The notes: a model not told the origin generated them from the sequence alone. A DNA stretch of 64,000 bases from Polia nebulosa (GCA_951329385.1 OX589616.1:3596001-3660000), one strand, 5' to 3'; counted from the stretch's first letter, positions 1 to 9,913 are shown. Made by a program: numbers and translations.

Positions 1-376
1 CCCAGAGAAACGATTAAACTGTCTTGGGTCCCGCAACGAAATTGATCAGAAAAGACAGCGGAGGAGTAAAAAAATATAATTTCCACTTTCCTCCTAATCA
101 AGCGGGAGACAAAACAAAACTAGGCCATTGGGCACAAAGGGAGCTTTTACAAATGGGGTAAGCCTAGTTGCCAAGCACCACTGGTTAAAAACACTAATAT
201 TAATGGGTCCTAAAATTGTGAGCTGTTACACTTGATTCCAATAATAGGTATGGCAAATACGGTTGAACGCACGGAAATTCGTTCTAGTTTCTACAAGGTC
301 CGTGTAATAGACAATTCCAGACGTAGGCTCAATACTACCCAAAATAATATTACGCTCAGTTTGCCAAAGAGTACAC
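1..376 (-). mobile_element. LINE-4 3' end fragment, cut by the window edge
   Basis: The sequence matches, with few differences, the copies at 54575-54976 and 60183-60675. In those copies a poly-A tail lies on the minus strand, so this copy also reads on the minus strand and its tail is outside the window. It ends near the shared motif gagtacac. The LINE class is inferred from the tail and the 14-bp TSD of the 60183 copy; no reverse transcriptase domain is visible. Confidence 0.6.
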
Positions 377-413
377 AAAAACACTTATAGAAATGACCTA
401 AAATAATATTATG

Positions 414-523
414 TGCCCCACGGCTGCGCCAAATAGGCCCAGTTCAGCATAAATCCGGGCAACTAGTGCCTGACGCTGGTTTTCAACTGGAACCTATGCT
501 ACGAGGACGTCTGACAGACGTAA
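414..523 (-). repeat. LINE-6 3' region fragment
   Basis: The block around ccacggctgcgccaaatagg and tagtgcctgacgctggtttt recurs at 13146-13255, and in part at 6488-6525 on the other strand. The 13146 copy runs into a (aaag)n and 'tttatttgccac' end, which suggests a LINE 3' end read on the minus strand. Confidence 0.45.
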
Positions 524-524
524 T

Positions 525-950
525 TGACTGATATATCAACGCACAGCCGAAACCGCTGGACCTAGAGACTTGAAATTTTGCACATGGATAGTTTATAATA
601 CAGTATAGGCATCCACTAAAGAACGATTTTGGAAATTCCACCCCTAAAGGTGTAAAATAGGGGATGGAAGTTTGTATGAAAATCCGTCAGTTTTGAAGTT
701 AGAATCTTCAAATTTTGTGTTTAGGATGACGATTGAAAATTTATTTATACATGTCTTATCGTTTTTGTATTCCACCCCTGAAGGGTTAAAAAGGGGGATG
801 AACTTGTTTATGGAAAGTCCTTCATGTACGAAGTAAAAATCACCAAATTTATTATCTAGGCTTATGGCTGGAAACTAACGCAACGGTGTTGTTAGAATTT
901 CAATCCTTAAGGGGTGAAAAGGGGGATGAAATTTTGTTTTTAACTAGCTT
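525..950 (-). repeat. REP-1 long form
   Basis: It carries the reverse complement of the REP-1 distal part: a gttgatatatcagtcag-type end, ccaaatttca-type degenerate blocks and repeated 'cacccctaaagg/tgaaaaggggga' modules. The modules repeat about every 120-130 bp at roughly 645, 780 and 905. Related copies are at 4230-4430 and 12070-12232. This is a common lepidopteran repeat and its transposition class is not settled from this window. Confidence 0.5.
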
Positions 951-1113
951 TTGCCCGCAGGTTTGCCCGCGTGGATGTCGAAAATGATCCGACGGGAACG
1001 TACTACCGGGATTGAAAAGTAACTAATTAACCTATTGGTTACTTTTCAATCCCAGTAAAGGTTATTAATTATCTGAGTGCCAAATTTCATCCAAATACGT
1101 TCAGCCGTTTTTG
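951..1113 (+). repeat. REP-1 copy with internal palindrome
   Basis: It starts with actagcttttgcccgcagg and ends near cagccgtttttgtgcaac, in REP-1 order. A palindrome with 16-bp arms (1008-1023 and 1038-1053, starting gggattgaaaag) replaces the usual middle. Confidence 0.55.
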
Positions 1114-1447
1114 TGCAACCAAAATTGTAAAAAAAAAAAAAAATAACTTTTGAAAAACGCTATCGCTGATAAAATGCCACTTTGTCTAGAACCTGAGCAT
1201 TTGCATATTGGCTTATTGGGTTTTTCCATCCGGAGAAATTCTCTGTAGCAGCCTATTGTGCCCGATTCAAAGTAAAAACAAAAGATACTCCAGGTAGAAA
1301 CTGATAAAAATACAGGTAACTTTAACAATAAATTTAATTCTATTCTATTCTTACCAACGTAAAAAAAATTGTATGATGTTTTAGTACCTGAAACCAAAAA
1401 AAATCAATTATAAATATTGTGTTACAATATTACAAATATTATATTAC
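1114..1447. other. No recognised gene; A-run and short dispersed block
   Basis: It holds a 16-base A run near 1129. A block near 1375-1425 (tagtacctgaaaccaaa) recurs at about 29885-29915. The open frame on the minus strand here has no recognisable family and crosses the A run, so I treat it as chance. Confidence 0.4.
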
Positions 1448-1596
1448 AACCAGTCTTACCAAGGGGTCTCACCCTGTTACTGGGTTGTTGAGGTCAGGTA
1501 GGCAGTCGCTCCATGTAAAATACTGGTATTCATCTGCATCCGATTAGACTGTAAGCCGACCCCAAGATAGTTGGGAAAAGGCTAGGCAGATTTTAT
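1448..1596 (+). mobile_element. SINE-2 3' part
   Basis: It aligns to the last 150 bases of the full-length SINE-2 at 25612-25987, from cagtcttaccaaggggt through gccgaccccaagatag to ggctaggcagat. The tRNA-like head is missing, which fits 5' truncation or decay. Confidence 0.7.
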
Positions 1597-1802
1597 TGTG
1601 TTCAAGAATACTTAATTTAATGCCGCGTAGGTCCTATTATTTTGATAAAGATTGTTTTTACGAAAGTCTGTGAAACCAAATTTACATCCGTCAGACAGAT
1701 TCTATGCAGAAAAATTGTCAATTTAAAATTTATCCGTAGGGTAGAAGCGACTTAGTTCAGTTAGCAGTCTCAACTAAGCGAGTTAATCTGAACTACTTTA
1801 CC

Positions 1803-1965
1803 TATCTATATATATGTCGCAGGAAATCAGGATACCAGGGATTTCACTAAATCCCTAGGGATACCACGAAATCACGGTAGATGTCGAATATTCTTGTTTA
1901 TTACGTCATCTTAAAAATGTTTAGTGATATGACAAAACGCTAATATAATGTCAGTGATATGTCGT
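1803..1965 (+). repeat. REP-W copy 1
   Basis: It shares the order gggatttcac, ccctagggatacc, acgaaatcacggtagatgt and attcttgtttattacgtc with 4425-4575. Only two copies are seen. No terminal repeats or coding frame were found. Confidence 0.5.
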
Positions 1966-2509
1966 TCTTAACTGTAACTACATATGTACCTATACGCTTA
2001 AAAAAAATATAAACTTTTAACTAAAACTAATCTAAAACATGTCTAAAAATTCCTGCAAATCGCTGTCGGCTGGTAATGTGCCCAAAAGACTGGCAGAATT
2101 GCCACGTTATGACCGTACTTATCTTCTATGCAAGATAAGCCACGCCTTGGGTCACGCGAAGTGTCAACAAGGCGTTTAGACAGACTTCAACCAGCTCTAA
2201 GTAAGAGCAAAAGTATGATCAAATTGGCTATAATTAAAATACCTAAAGGACTAATGACACATGCAAAAGTCCATGCACACATTCGCAAGACAAGACATGA
2301 GATATGTACTTATAACAATGGCACACGTTTTTAGAAACGGCCAGCTATTCTTATGCAAAGCGGTGGTCAGTGTGGGGCTGTGGAAACAGCGGGGGCACAG
2401 GCGGAGCGGGGTTCGAGGTGAAGCGGGTGTAGAGGCAGAGCGGGGAGCGATTGTTGCGAAGTAGTGGCCATTTTCAGTTCAAGCTATTTTTCATAATTTC
2501 TGAGTCATT
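1966..2509. other. No recognised gene
   Basis: It is mostly AT-rich. A G-rich stretch at about 2380-2455 is built from short gcgg/gagcggg motifs. Two short overlapping frames at 2128-2464 have no family resemblance and rest on that low-complexity stretch. Confidence 0.4.
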
Positions 2510-2799
2510 GGTGCCGATTCTGTTTGGCACAAACTAAACTTAATTTAGGCTATTGCTATCTTTTTCTCTCCAATAAAACAAGAAAGAGACGGGAGCTGTC
2601 AAATTTAGTTGAACTTATATTTCCATACAAATTAGGGGACACGTTAACACATATCGAATAAAAACACGGTAAAGCGCAAGGTGTAAACTAGTTTGACATC
2701 TCTAACTTAGTTCATAGCTATAGCCGTCCGTTTTCTCGCACTGCTTTTAGTAAAAGATAGCGATTCTTTTTTTAGTTATTAAACAAGAGAAACGGCACT
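2510..2799 (+). mobile_element. MITE-1 copy 1
   Basis: The ends are ggtgccgattctg and its imperfect complement agaaacggcact, flanked by att on both sides (possible 3-bp TSD). Internal landmarks are ttaatttaggctattgcta, aacaagaaagagac and tagtttgacatctctaac. Three more copies are at 42407-42724, 44427-46263 and 50274-50571. No coding capacity, so it is a non-autonomous DNA element; the superfamily is not determined. Confidence 0.7.
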
Positions 2800-2989
2800 A
2801 TTGTAAATTAGTGATTAATTGGTTAATCTGTTAAGTTACAATTTGTTATTTTCGTCTTACTTATTTCCAAAATACGTTTACCTACTTCGAGAAAAGTTTG
2901 CAAGAGCAAGAACAATTTTGAGATGATCGCCAACCGAAGGATTCAGCAGACCTGGCCAGCGTTTGAGAAACATCGTAAAATAATTAAAT

Positions 2990-3086
2990 CATCCTACTAA
3001 TATTATGCGAAAATTTGGATGGTTGTTTGTTACTCAATCACGCCAGAACGGCTGAAAGGATCAGGGTAAAATTTAGCACAGAGATA
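2990..3086 (-). repeat. REP-1 fragment
   Basis: It has the reverse-complement REP-1 end: cctactaatattatgcg, atttggatgg, actcaatcacgccagaacgg and agcacagagatagat. It abuts the tail of LINE-7. Confidence 0.6.
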
Positions 3087-3540
3087 GATTTATTTATTTA
3101 TTAACACTTTATGCAACAAAATTACAAAGGCGGACTTAATGCCTTAGGCATTCTCTACCAGTCAACCAAGGGTGGAGAGATAATATGGCAGGTGCATAAA
3201 AAAAACAAACAAAGCAATAACAAGTAGAAATAATAACAAAAAAACGTGAACGAAAATTTATATGATAATAATAAACATACATGATATTGACTTGGCTTGC
3301 GAGGTTGTCGACATGTGGGATGTGGACTCAGCGATCATTGTGCCGATAGTCGTGTCAGCCAATGGCTTAATAGCCACGAGCTCCGACTAACACCTTAGGA
3401 GGCTCTCGTTAGGCGGCTGGATCAAGGGCTTGATTCAGAAAGCAGTACTTCTGGACACGGCTCGCATTGTCAGGCGGTTCCTCTCTCTGGAGCCCTGACC
3501 GCCGGTAGCTCGGACCCTGTTCCCGATACCGATGGGATAC
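3087..3540 (-). mobile_element. LINE-7 3' end with (TAAA)n tail
   Basis: On the minus strand it ends in a run of aaataaataaat after the block tgcctaaggcattaagtccg. The same 3' end occurs in sense at 40990-41130, also followed by aaataaataaataaat. Upstream on the minus strand the sequence is degenerate. The tail and shared 3' end indicate a non-LTR retrotransposon; the clade is not assigned. Confidence 0.6.
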
Positions 3541-3545
3541 TATTT

Positions 3546-3990
3546 TTTTATATTTTTAAATGTTTTTTTTTTGAAATATTTAAAAATATAATTTATATGT
3601 ATTTACAAATGAATAAACGAACATACATACATACATATATATTTAATATAATAACTACTCAAAACAAAAATAGCTCAAATAATAAATAAAGAGAGAGTAG
3701 GGAGTGAGTAGCGTATAGTTAATAGCTCATAAGCTAGAAATTAGCTGGCAGATGCTAGTAATTACTAGTTTAATTGACACCTTGGTGTCAATCACCCCCG
3801 CAAGCTATCACCCACTAATTCGCATACATTATAATTATTATAAACTCTATTAACATTCTGTTTGTGTCGCATAACTTTGACGTTCGTCACTGGCTCACCG
3901 CAATGTATTGTTTCAAGTGTTGGGCCAGGAAAGACGCGATTTTAATGGCGATTAGCGACCCGCTCCAGCTTCACACAGTTGCAAATTATA
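3546..3990. other. No recognised gene; AT-rich with (acat)n
   Basis: It holds a short acatacatacat run near 3625, direct agctagaaattagctgg-like AT-rich DNA and no repeat family seen elsewhere in the window. Confidence 0.4.
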
Positions 3991-4014
3991 TACACGCTTG
4001 CTACTGTCAGCGGA

Positions 4015-4440
4015 TTAGCCCGCGTGGAATTTGTTCCCCCGTTGCAAACTTTCAACCTCTTTTTGAAGGGAAAACTTCTTTAGACGCGTTGGGCATTTTT
4101 GAAATGGGAAAAAACTATTGAACTCGCCACCGACACAGCTACGAGTGCTACTACATGTAGCTTCGTAGCACTCATAGAGGATCGCGTAGCGGATTGAAGT
4201 GAAAACTTTAGGCGCGTTGGGCATTTTTGTTCAAGTTTTCACTTCTGTCGGCATTCCCGGAGTGCCACTTTTTTTTTTCACCCTCTTAAGGGTAGAATTT
4301 CGAAAAACCCTTAGTGGCTACCTACCTACTTTTAACAAAAAAACACACCCTCCAAATTTCATATCTCTAGGACCAACGGTTTAGGCTGTGCGTTGATATA
4401 TCAGTCAGTCAGTCAGTCAGGACTTTGAATTTTATATACG
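4015..4440 (+). repeat. REP-1 long form split by REP-N
   Basis: REP-1 begins at tagcccgcgtggaattt and continues after 4270 with caccctcttaaggg, the accaacggtttaggctgtg block and a tetranucleotide-like cagtcagtcagtcag end. The interruption at about 4062-4270 is REP-N. Confidence 0.55.
4062..4270 (+). repeat. REP-N nested in REP-1
   Basis: The motif aaaacttctttagacgcgtt, followed by gggcatttttg, also occurs at about 35118, 46636, 49730 and 49995. Here it is duplicated (about 4070 and 4199). The second copy folds back: agtgaaaac at about 4199 pairs with gttttcact at about 4238. No coding potential. Confidence 0.5.
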
Positions 4441-4575
4441 TCGTAGGGAAATGGGGATATCAGGGATTTCACGAAATGCCTAGGGATACCTACCACGAAA
4501 TCACGGTAGATGTGGAATATTCTTGTTTATTACGTCTTACAACTAAAAATGGTTAGTGATATGTCATCTAATAAC
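4441..4575 (+). repeat. REP-W copy 2
   Basis: Second copy of the block at 1803-1965, with the same gggatttcac, cctagggatacc and cacggtagatgt order. Confidence 0.5.
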
Positions 4576-4650
4576 TTCTCCCGCTCTGGGTGGGTGTCAG
4601 ACTCTTACTGACTAAAACCCACCCGTGACTCTTTCAAACAGCCCCGCGAC
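4576..4650 (-). mobile_element. LINE-1 3' end fragment
   Basis: It contains ttctcccgctctgggtgg and cagactcttactgactaaaa, both diagnostic of the LINE-1 3' untranslated region, with internal deletions relative to other copies. Confidence 0.6.
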
Positions 4651-5100
4651 CCCGGAATCTGAGCATATGTCGAGCAAAAGGCTCGTTTTTAATTTAAAAA
4701 AAAAACCGTCAAAATGTAGGTTTGATGCTTATCTCAGTACCATGAAGACAAGAGCATCAGACACCTGCAAATTCGTGATATAAAACTCACATCTGACACA
4801 GCCCTATGAAAAATGTCATAAACAGTATAAAAGCTATCAAATGTCGTTTTTCCATTAAGGTATTAACTTTGGATAGCCGAAAGCTCTTACTTTTATTTAC
4901 CTTCAAGGCAGGAGACGTTCCATATTCATATTAGAAGATAATACTAATAACTGCACAATTAAGTCATCAGCTGCATTTTTTTTGTTATCGGGGGAAATCT
5001 TCAAGGCGCCTGGGCTTTTGAGGAAAAAGGACCAGGGAATGGGAGACCAGGCAAACTAGACAGAGACCAGGGGTAATTTAATTGTATCATTGTGTACTAC
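4651..5100. other. No recognised gene
   Basis: Unique-looking sequence with no repeated block elsewhere in the window and no coding frame of note. Confidence 0.35.
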
Positions 5101-5103
5101 TTT

Positions 5104-5398
5104 TCATGGTTCCGTAACCGAAGGATAACCAACGGGGCCCTATTACTAAGCCTCTGCTGTCCGTCCGTTTGTCCGTCAGCGGGCTGTATCTCATGATTCG
5201 TAATAGGTAGACAGTTGAAATAAAAACAAATAATAAAAATAAATTTAAAATTAAAGGATATTAGCAAAGGTGTTTTTTTTTTTGCTTTTTTTTGCTCGAT
5301 CGTAATTATGGCAAGAAGTAGACGCGTATAATCTTGGACGATGGTACCTACAGAACCCTTCATGCGCGAATCCGACTCGCACTTGGCCGATTATTTCC
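5104..5398 (-). mobile_element. SINE-1a copy
   Basis: On the minus strand it begins ggccaagtgcgagtcgga (tRNA-like A box) and a diverged ggttct B box. It ends in the gggcccc...gttccgtaacc inverse of the family tail. The middle is AT-rich and diverged. Full copies for comparison are at 57638-57915 and 58592-58857. Confidence 0.65.
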
Positions 5399-5494
5399 TT
5401 TTGCCTCGTGTTTGGTGCTTTTGTGTTGCGAATTAATCGGTCCGTTTCACTAGTCCCATTGATCCAGTCCCATTATGGGACAGTAGTCTCGTCG

Positions 5495-6013
5495 GTCGAT
5501 CCATCAGGATAAGCTACGCTTGCCGGGGTTGGTCCATGGTAGGTGACCATCTTTACATACCGAGACTCCTCCGTGCCTCGGAAAGCACGTTAAGCCGTTG
5601 GTCCCGGCTGCCAATCATGGATCTTTGACAGTCGTTACAGGGTCGTCAAAGCCTTTAGACAAAATACTTTTCTGTTAACGTTAACGCTAACGCTTCGTGC
5701 AAAATGTATGGCAAAGACATTACTGGGCGTGAGTCACGTGACAGTCCTCTGTCGAACGCTTCGTGTAAAATGTCGTAGCCATACATTTTGCACGAAGCGT
5801 CAGCGTTAACAGAAAAGTATTTTGTCTAACCCCCCAGAAGTTCGAAAGTCTGACAACCAGTCTTACCAAGGGGTATCGTATTACCTAGTAACTGGGTTGT
5901 GGAGGTCAGATAGGCAGTCGCTCCATGTATTTACTGGTATTCAGCTGCATCCGGTTAGACTGGAAGCCGACTCCAAGATAGCTGGGAAAAGGCTAGGCAG
6001 ATTTTTTTTTTAG
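5495..6013 (+). mobile_element. SINE-2 split by foldback MITE-5
   Basis: SINE-2 runs from gtcgatccatcag (B-box region) through ccatctttacataccgagac to 5654, and resumes at 5830 with gaaagtctgacaaccag to the terminal ggctaggcagat. The element between is MITE-5. The A-box end is replaced by other sequence. Confidence 0.75.
5655..5829 (+). mobile_element. MITE-5, foldback element
   Basis: The termini are near-perfect inverted repeats of about 50 bp, from ttagacaaaatacttttctg at the left to its complement ending at 5829. A 7-bp ttaacgc-like expansion in the left arm is the main difference. The central 70 bases are unique. No open frame. It sits inside SINE-2, so it is younger than that insertion. 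Confidence 0.75.
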
Positions 6014-6049
6014 TCTCGAATAGCACATAAGCTATTTAATTTATAATAG

Positions 6050-6093
6050 GGCAAGTAATTCTACGCGGACGAAGCCACTGGCTAAAGCTAGTT
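6050..6093 (-). repeat. REP-1 end fragment
   Basis: It has the short reverse-complement REP-1 head: ctacgcggacgaagc, then ctggctaaagctagtt. Confidence 0.45.
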
Positions 6094-6404
6094 AAAAAAA
6101 TCTAGATATTATTTATATTACCTAGCATAAAATAGCCACAATAAGTATAAAACCGATGAAATGACATCGTAAAAGGCATTAGTTTTATTTTAATAGAGCA
6201 GCCATGATGGCTTACCGAGTGCCGTTACATTATTCTGAACGATATGCTTTCAAACTTTAATAGCTTGATTATGGATTCTGGGGTATTAAAAATAATTGAA
6301 GTTTTTAGGTCATTGTTGTTGTTTTGTTACACAATTTTAGCCTTTATTTGTTTCATCGAGAAAGGTTCAAGATCCCGCAGCAGATGCTTTGTAGAACCTT
6401 GGCA

Positions 6405-6487
6405 CAGGCTACTGAAACACGGGTGGATTTTAGTCAGTAAGAGTCTGACACGCTCTCCCACTCCACCCTGAGCGGGAGAAGTTATTT
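6405..6487 (+). mobile_element. LINE-1 3' end fragment, sense
   Basis: It reads ttttagtcagtaagagtctg, acacgctctcccactccacc and gagcgggagaagt in the sense orientation. It is fused to a LINE-6 piece (cctatttggcgcagcc) at 6488-6525 rather than to a poly-A tail. Confidence 0.6.
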
Positions 6488-6556
6488 GGACCTATTTGGC
6501 GCAGCCGGGGGGCGCACAATACATTTAATTGTTTTAAAATTAAGTTTATTTTTATT

Positions 6557-7274
6557 ACCCGACTGCGTGACGCATGGGAGGGTTTTTTTTTCCCGCTCTG
6601 GGTGGAGCGGGACGGCGTGTGACTCTTACTGACTAAAACCCACCCCTGTTCCTTCCCTGCCCTTAGTACAAAGGGGCGAGGTAACTGTTTCGAATTTATC
6701 CTCAACCCCTGGGCAGGCATCGGCCATGACGGGCGGCTCTTTATTGCTGACAACTGTTTGAGGCGCGCGTGGAACACTACGCGCCGTCGACTCTCGGGCC
6801 TGGTGCTGATCGGACGGCGAGCTACCCATTACTCGCCGTCCGCAGGCCTGGGTACGCAAGGGAGAGTAATGTGTTTATCAGCCTATGTATGTATGTTTGT
6901 TCCTTTGTGGCACTATAGAAATCAAACGCGTGGGCCGATTTTGATAATTCTTACGTCAATTGATTCATCTTAATCTTGCGAGTGCTACTGAAGACATGAC
7001 AGCAATCAAAATAAAATATGGCGACAACCAGATGCCATTTTGTTAAAAAGAAAAAAATGAAAGTCGATGAACATTAAGTGGAGTATCAAAATAAAGGGTT
7101 CGAGGAGGTGATACCAAAAATATAATACACTAAAATGTAGAAAACAAAAAAAAAAATATTTTCAAAAAACCCGACTGTAAAAATTAACTAAAAAGTTCCA
7201 AACAAGTCACTTTTCAAGCAGTCTGTTGAAAAGTGACTTGTTTGGAACTTTTTAGTTGTTTTTTACAGTCGGGT
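6557..7274 (+). mobile_element. HP-2 repeat, near complete, containing LINE-1
   Basis: It starts acccgactgcgtgacgc and ends cagtcgggtt, so its extremities are complementary (acccgactg). Internal landmarks are cgcgtgggccgattttgata, cttacgtcaattgattc and a 3' hairpin at 7168-7274 with arms of about 50 nt (actaaaaagttccaaacaag and its complement). A second copy lies in reverse at 39122-40087. LINE-1 occupies 6581-6853. The class of HP-2 is unknown. Confidence 0.65.
6581..6853 (-). mobile_element. LINE-1 5'-truncated copy in HP-2
   Basis: The poly-T run at 6583-6591 is the minus-strand poly-A tail. The insertion is flanked by an 11-bp TSD with one mismatch (acgcatgggag at 6570-6580, acgcaagggag at 6854-6864). 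The 5' end lies 11 nt beyond the hairpin cggacggcgag/ctcgccgtccg (6811-6842). Confidence 0.85.
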
Positions 7275-7299
7275 TATTTGAAAAAAGAAATTATTTGTA

Positions 7300-7358
7300 C
7301 CTACATTGTGTGTATCTGCGTGTGCCAAATAAACCAGTTTTCTTTCTTTCTTTATTTG
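7300..7358 (+). mobile_element. LINE tail fragment with (tttc)n
   Basis: The block gtgccaaataaaccag followed by ttctttctttcttt resembles the LINE ends at 47665-47745 and, in reverse, at 13013. Confidence 0.4.
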
Positions 7359-7360
7359 AT

Positions 7361-7757
7361 GACATCCCAATCGATAAATAAAAATTAAATCTTCATATAA
7401 TATTTCTATTGAGCACCAGGTTTGGGAGTACATAAAATGAAATCAAATTCACCTACAAGAAACACACTTCTCCCAAAAAAACATTTCCACAAGTACATAG
7501 TACAGCCAAACAAATATTCGTCTGACATCATGGCAGCAGACGCTAAAAGCACTCGGTGACGTCACTCACTCCAGTCGATGACGTAGAAGCTTTTATAACT
7601 ACCCCCCGCTGTGATAGTACTGGCGAAATAATTGTTCTGAGTGGAACTGAGTTGCTTAGTGTCTAAAAACAGCTCTGTATGAGGTCGAATGTTGATTAAA
7701 CTATGATCATCAACATAAGTACTTCCTCCTATATGTAAATCAATAAATTAACTCATT
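7361..7757. other. No recognised gene; contains a CRE-like palindrome
   Basis: Apparently unique sequence. A perfect tgacgtca octamer lies at 7558-7565, with another gatgacgtag 20 bases on and a ttttataac TATA-like string at about 7591. This could be a promoter-like cluster by chance; no gene is visible downstream. Confidence 0.25.
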
Positions 7758-7758
7758 T

Positions 7759-8560
7759 TTAACAGACTTCTAAAAGGACGAGGTTCTCAATTCGTCTGTA
7801 TGTTTTTTTTTTGTATATTTGTTATGCGATTACTCCGCCACTTGTGAATATGTTTTGAAGATTCTTTTTTTGTTTGATCATTCTTCCGAGGGATCTATTC
7901 GCATATAAATTTTAACGAAATTGATTAAGCGCTTTTTTTAACCGACTTCCAAAAGGAGTAGGTTATCATTCGGATGTTTGTATTTTTTTTTTTATGTATG
8001 TTCGGGCATAACGTCATACTCGTATATTGACGGATTTGCAAAATTCCATTTTTTGTTCGAAAGGAGTTTGTTCCGAAATGGTCCCATTTAAATTTCATAT
8101 AGATCTGATGATGCGTTTCGGAGACAGATAACGGAACTCTTCAAAAAATGACAGCAAATTAACCGCGATTGCTGCGATCGTATGTCTATGAATTGTTAAC
8201 ACAATTTAATGGAGAATCACAACTAAAAAGTGAATAATAAAAACTTAAAAAAATAAATTAGAACTGAGTTAAAAAAAAAACACAAAAAGTGCAAAATAAC
8301 TTTAATTTCGGAAGTCGGTGTCAAAAAACGAAGAAACAAAACTAGAAACACCGACTTCCGAAATTAAAGTTATTTTGCACATATTGTCTTTTTTGGCAGT
8401 CGGTTCTATTTTTTTGTAAAAAAGTTTTGATTGTGTTTGTTATGCAATTACTCCGCCACTTGTGAACAGGTTTTAAAGGTTATTTTTTTTTAGTAGATCA
8501 TTCTTCCGAGGGATATATTCCCATATAGATTGAAATAGATTGAGCGCTTCTTTTTAAACG
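7759..8560 (+). mobile_element. HP-1 nest: inner HP-1 flanked by a 125-bp direct repeat
   Basis: An outer HP-1 variant (7759-7940) is followed by a complete inner HP-1 starting ttaaccgacttccaaaagga at about 7938. The inner unit ends in a hairpin centred at about 8341 (tttcggaagtcggtgtc and its complement). The block gttatgc...ggatctattc of the outer unit (7821-7945) recurs at 8436-8560, after the inner element. No coding sequence. Confidence 0.6.
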
Positions 8561-8604
8561 TATTTTTTTCTTTTGCCACGCAAACAAAAAATTAGGAAGA
8601 TATA

Positions 8605-8756
8605 GTGCGTTGAAATTTCGCGTGGCGTCACGGCGTGTGATACTTTTTACCACAAAGTGACGTAACGAGCCGACTCCTGAACTTTGATGCGTTTTATCTT
8701 TGTCAGTTTTTGTTGCTTTGGTAAAGCAAGAACTACGTGTCCAATATTTTAAAAAG
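8605..8756 (-). repeat. REP-X copy 1
   Basis: In reverse orientation it matches 57465-57625: the block cgcgaaatttcaa, a caccgc/acgcc segment, cctgaactttgatgcgtttt and the end cacgtgtccaatatttt. The other copy suggests a TIR (aaatattggacac). Confidence 0.5.
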
Positions 8757-8825
8757 GACAGGCACATTACTTTGAGTAAATTATTTTATCACCACTGCTC
8801 TCAAAATAGCCGTATTTCATGAAAT
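8757..8825 (+). mobile_element. SINE-3 internal fragment
   Basis: The string aaattattttatcaccactg followed by ctctcaaaatagc matches the middle of SINE-3 at 47157-47220. Confidence 0.5.
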
Positions 8826-8873
8826 CATGACATTTGGCATTAATACTAACAGAGAGTTGTATTGATGATTTTA

Positions 8874-9000
8874 ATGATAACAAAGAGAATAAAAAAGTTG
8901 TGTGGAAATCGGTTGTCGTGGTATGGGCATGTGATGCGGAGGAATGAAGAAAATGTCGTGAGGAAAGTCTTGTGTATGGATGTGGATGGCTATAAGATGG
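8874..9000 (+). pseudogene. LINE-2 (RTE-like) C-terminal coding fragment
   Basis: In frame it encodes LCGNRLSWYGHVMRRNEENV and then VRKVLCMDVDGYK, the same peptide as the reverse-strand copy at 24504-24884. RLxWYGHVxRR followed by a GRPKKRW block is the usual C-terminus of RTE-like LINE proteins. It stops at DGYK because a reversed SINE-2 head abuts at 9001. It is a dead fragment. Confidence 0.75.
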
Positions 9001-9088
9001 TCACCCATCCATGGACCGACCCCGGCAAGCGTAGCTTATCCTGATGGATCGACCCGTGCGGCTGTTATTGCTTTAGCCATGAGCCCCT
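9001..9088 (-). mobile_element. SINE-2 head, reversed
   Basis: It contains ccatggaccgaccccggcaa, gcgtagcttatcctgatgga and gatcgacccgtgcggctgtt, the reverse complement of the SINE-2 tRNA-like head. Confidence 0.65.
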
Positions 9089-9090
9089 CC

Positions 9091-9434
9091 AATTTATCTA
9101 CATATCAACAACAAACTGCAGTTTTTCTTACAAAGCTGCAGAAAGTAACTCAACAATGTAATGGAGAAAAGTAATTTCCTCTTGTTGGATTGTTTGTTTC
9201 TCTAATTCGACAGTGGAAATAAAAATATATTGTTGCAACTGTTTATCAAAAATTCTTTTGCAGTTTTTTTTCTGTGCTCAATGTAGTAGAGGTTAATAGC
9301 TAACTTTATGGTGAAAGCGCCAGGGTAGCCCGCGAAATTAATTTTTTTTTACGTTTTTTGCAATTTGCAGGTCAGTATCAGATTTAATGTTGGTCAAAAT
9401 ATGATTCGCGGCCGTAGCGCGGCGGTATGTAAAG
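9091..9434. other. No recognised gene
   Basis: AT-rich, with T runs at about 9265 and 9342. No block shared with the rest of the window was found. Confidence 0.35.
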
Positions 9435-9496
9435 ATGGCGTAGCTTAACCTGATGGACCCGGGCGGCTGTTATTACTTTGGCCACGAGCTCCTTAT
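9435..9496 (-). mobile_element. SINE-2 head fragment, reversed
   Basis: It reads gtagcttaacctgatggac, ggcggctgttattactttgg and ccacgagctcct, the reversed A/B-box end of SINE-2. Confidence 0.55.
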
Positions 9497-9647
9497 AGGA
9501 TTAAAAACTAGTGATGCCTTTTAATCCCGGTGACAGTACATTTCTGTGGGATAATTTTCGACTTCCACGTAGGGTTGCCAACTTTTTTAAAGAAATACAG
9601 TACATCTGAATTCAGAGAGAATAAATAAAGAGTAGGTACGATCTTAT

Positions 9648-9913
9648 AAAAAAACTGGCTAAGTGCGTGTCACATTTGCACATTAAGGGTTCCGCACCAC
9701 GGCACCAAATATTGGTGTTTGTTAGTAAAGTATAGTACGTAATAAATAATAATAATACGTACATTATCACCAAATTTCAAGTTCATAAGGTCAATGGGAA
9801 GTTAAAAATTCTTCGTAACAAAATTTTGTGACAGACGACGGACGGACAGACAAAACGGACACGTGAGTGACAACAATAGGGCTCCGTTTGGACTTTCGGG
9901 TACGGAACCCTAA
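9648..9913 (+). mobile_element. SINE-1b copy inside MITE-6
   Basis: The head is ctggctaagtgcgtgtc with the B-box-like gggttccgcacc. The middle holds ggtatttgttagtaaag-type sequence (here ggtgtttgttagtaaag) and tcaatgggaagttaaa. The tail is gggtacggaaccctaaa. Another copy sits in the second MITE-6. Confidence 0.8.

Noticed and set aside
6430..6859. Minus-strand frames reading SSPSDQHQARESTARSVPRA, also at 10132, 17893, 47935 and 50839
   Set aside because: They all lie in the LINE-1 3' UTR after the ORF stop of the longest copy. Similarity among them is due to the repeat, not to a gene family.
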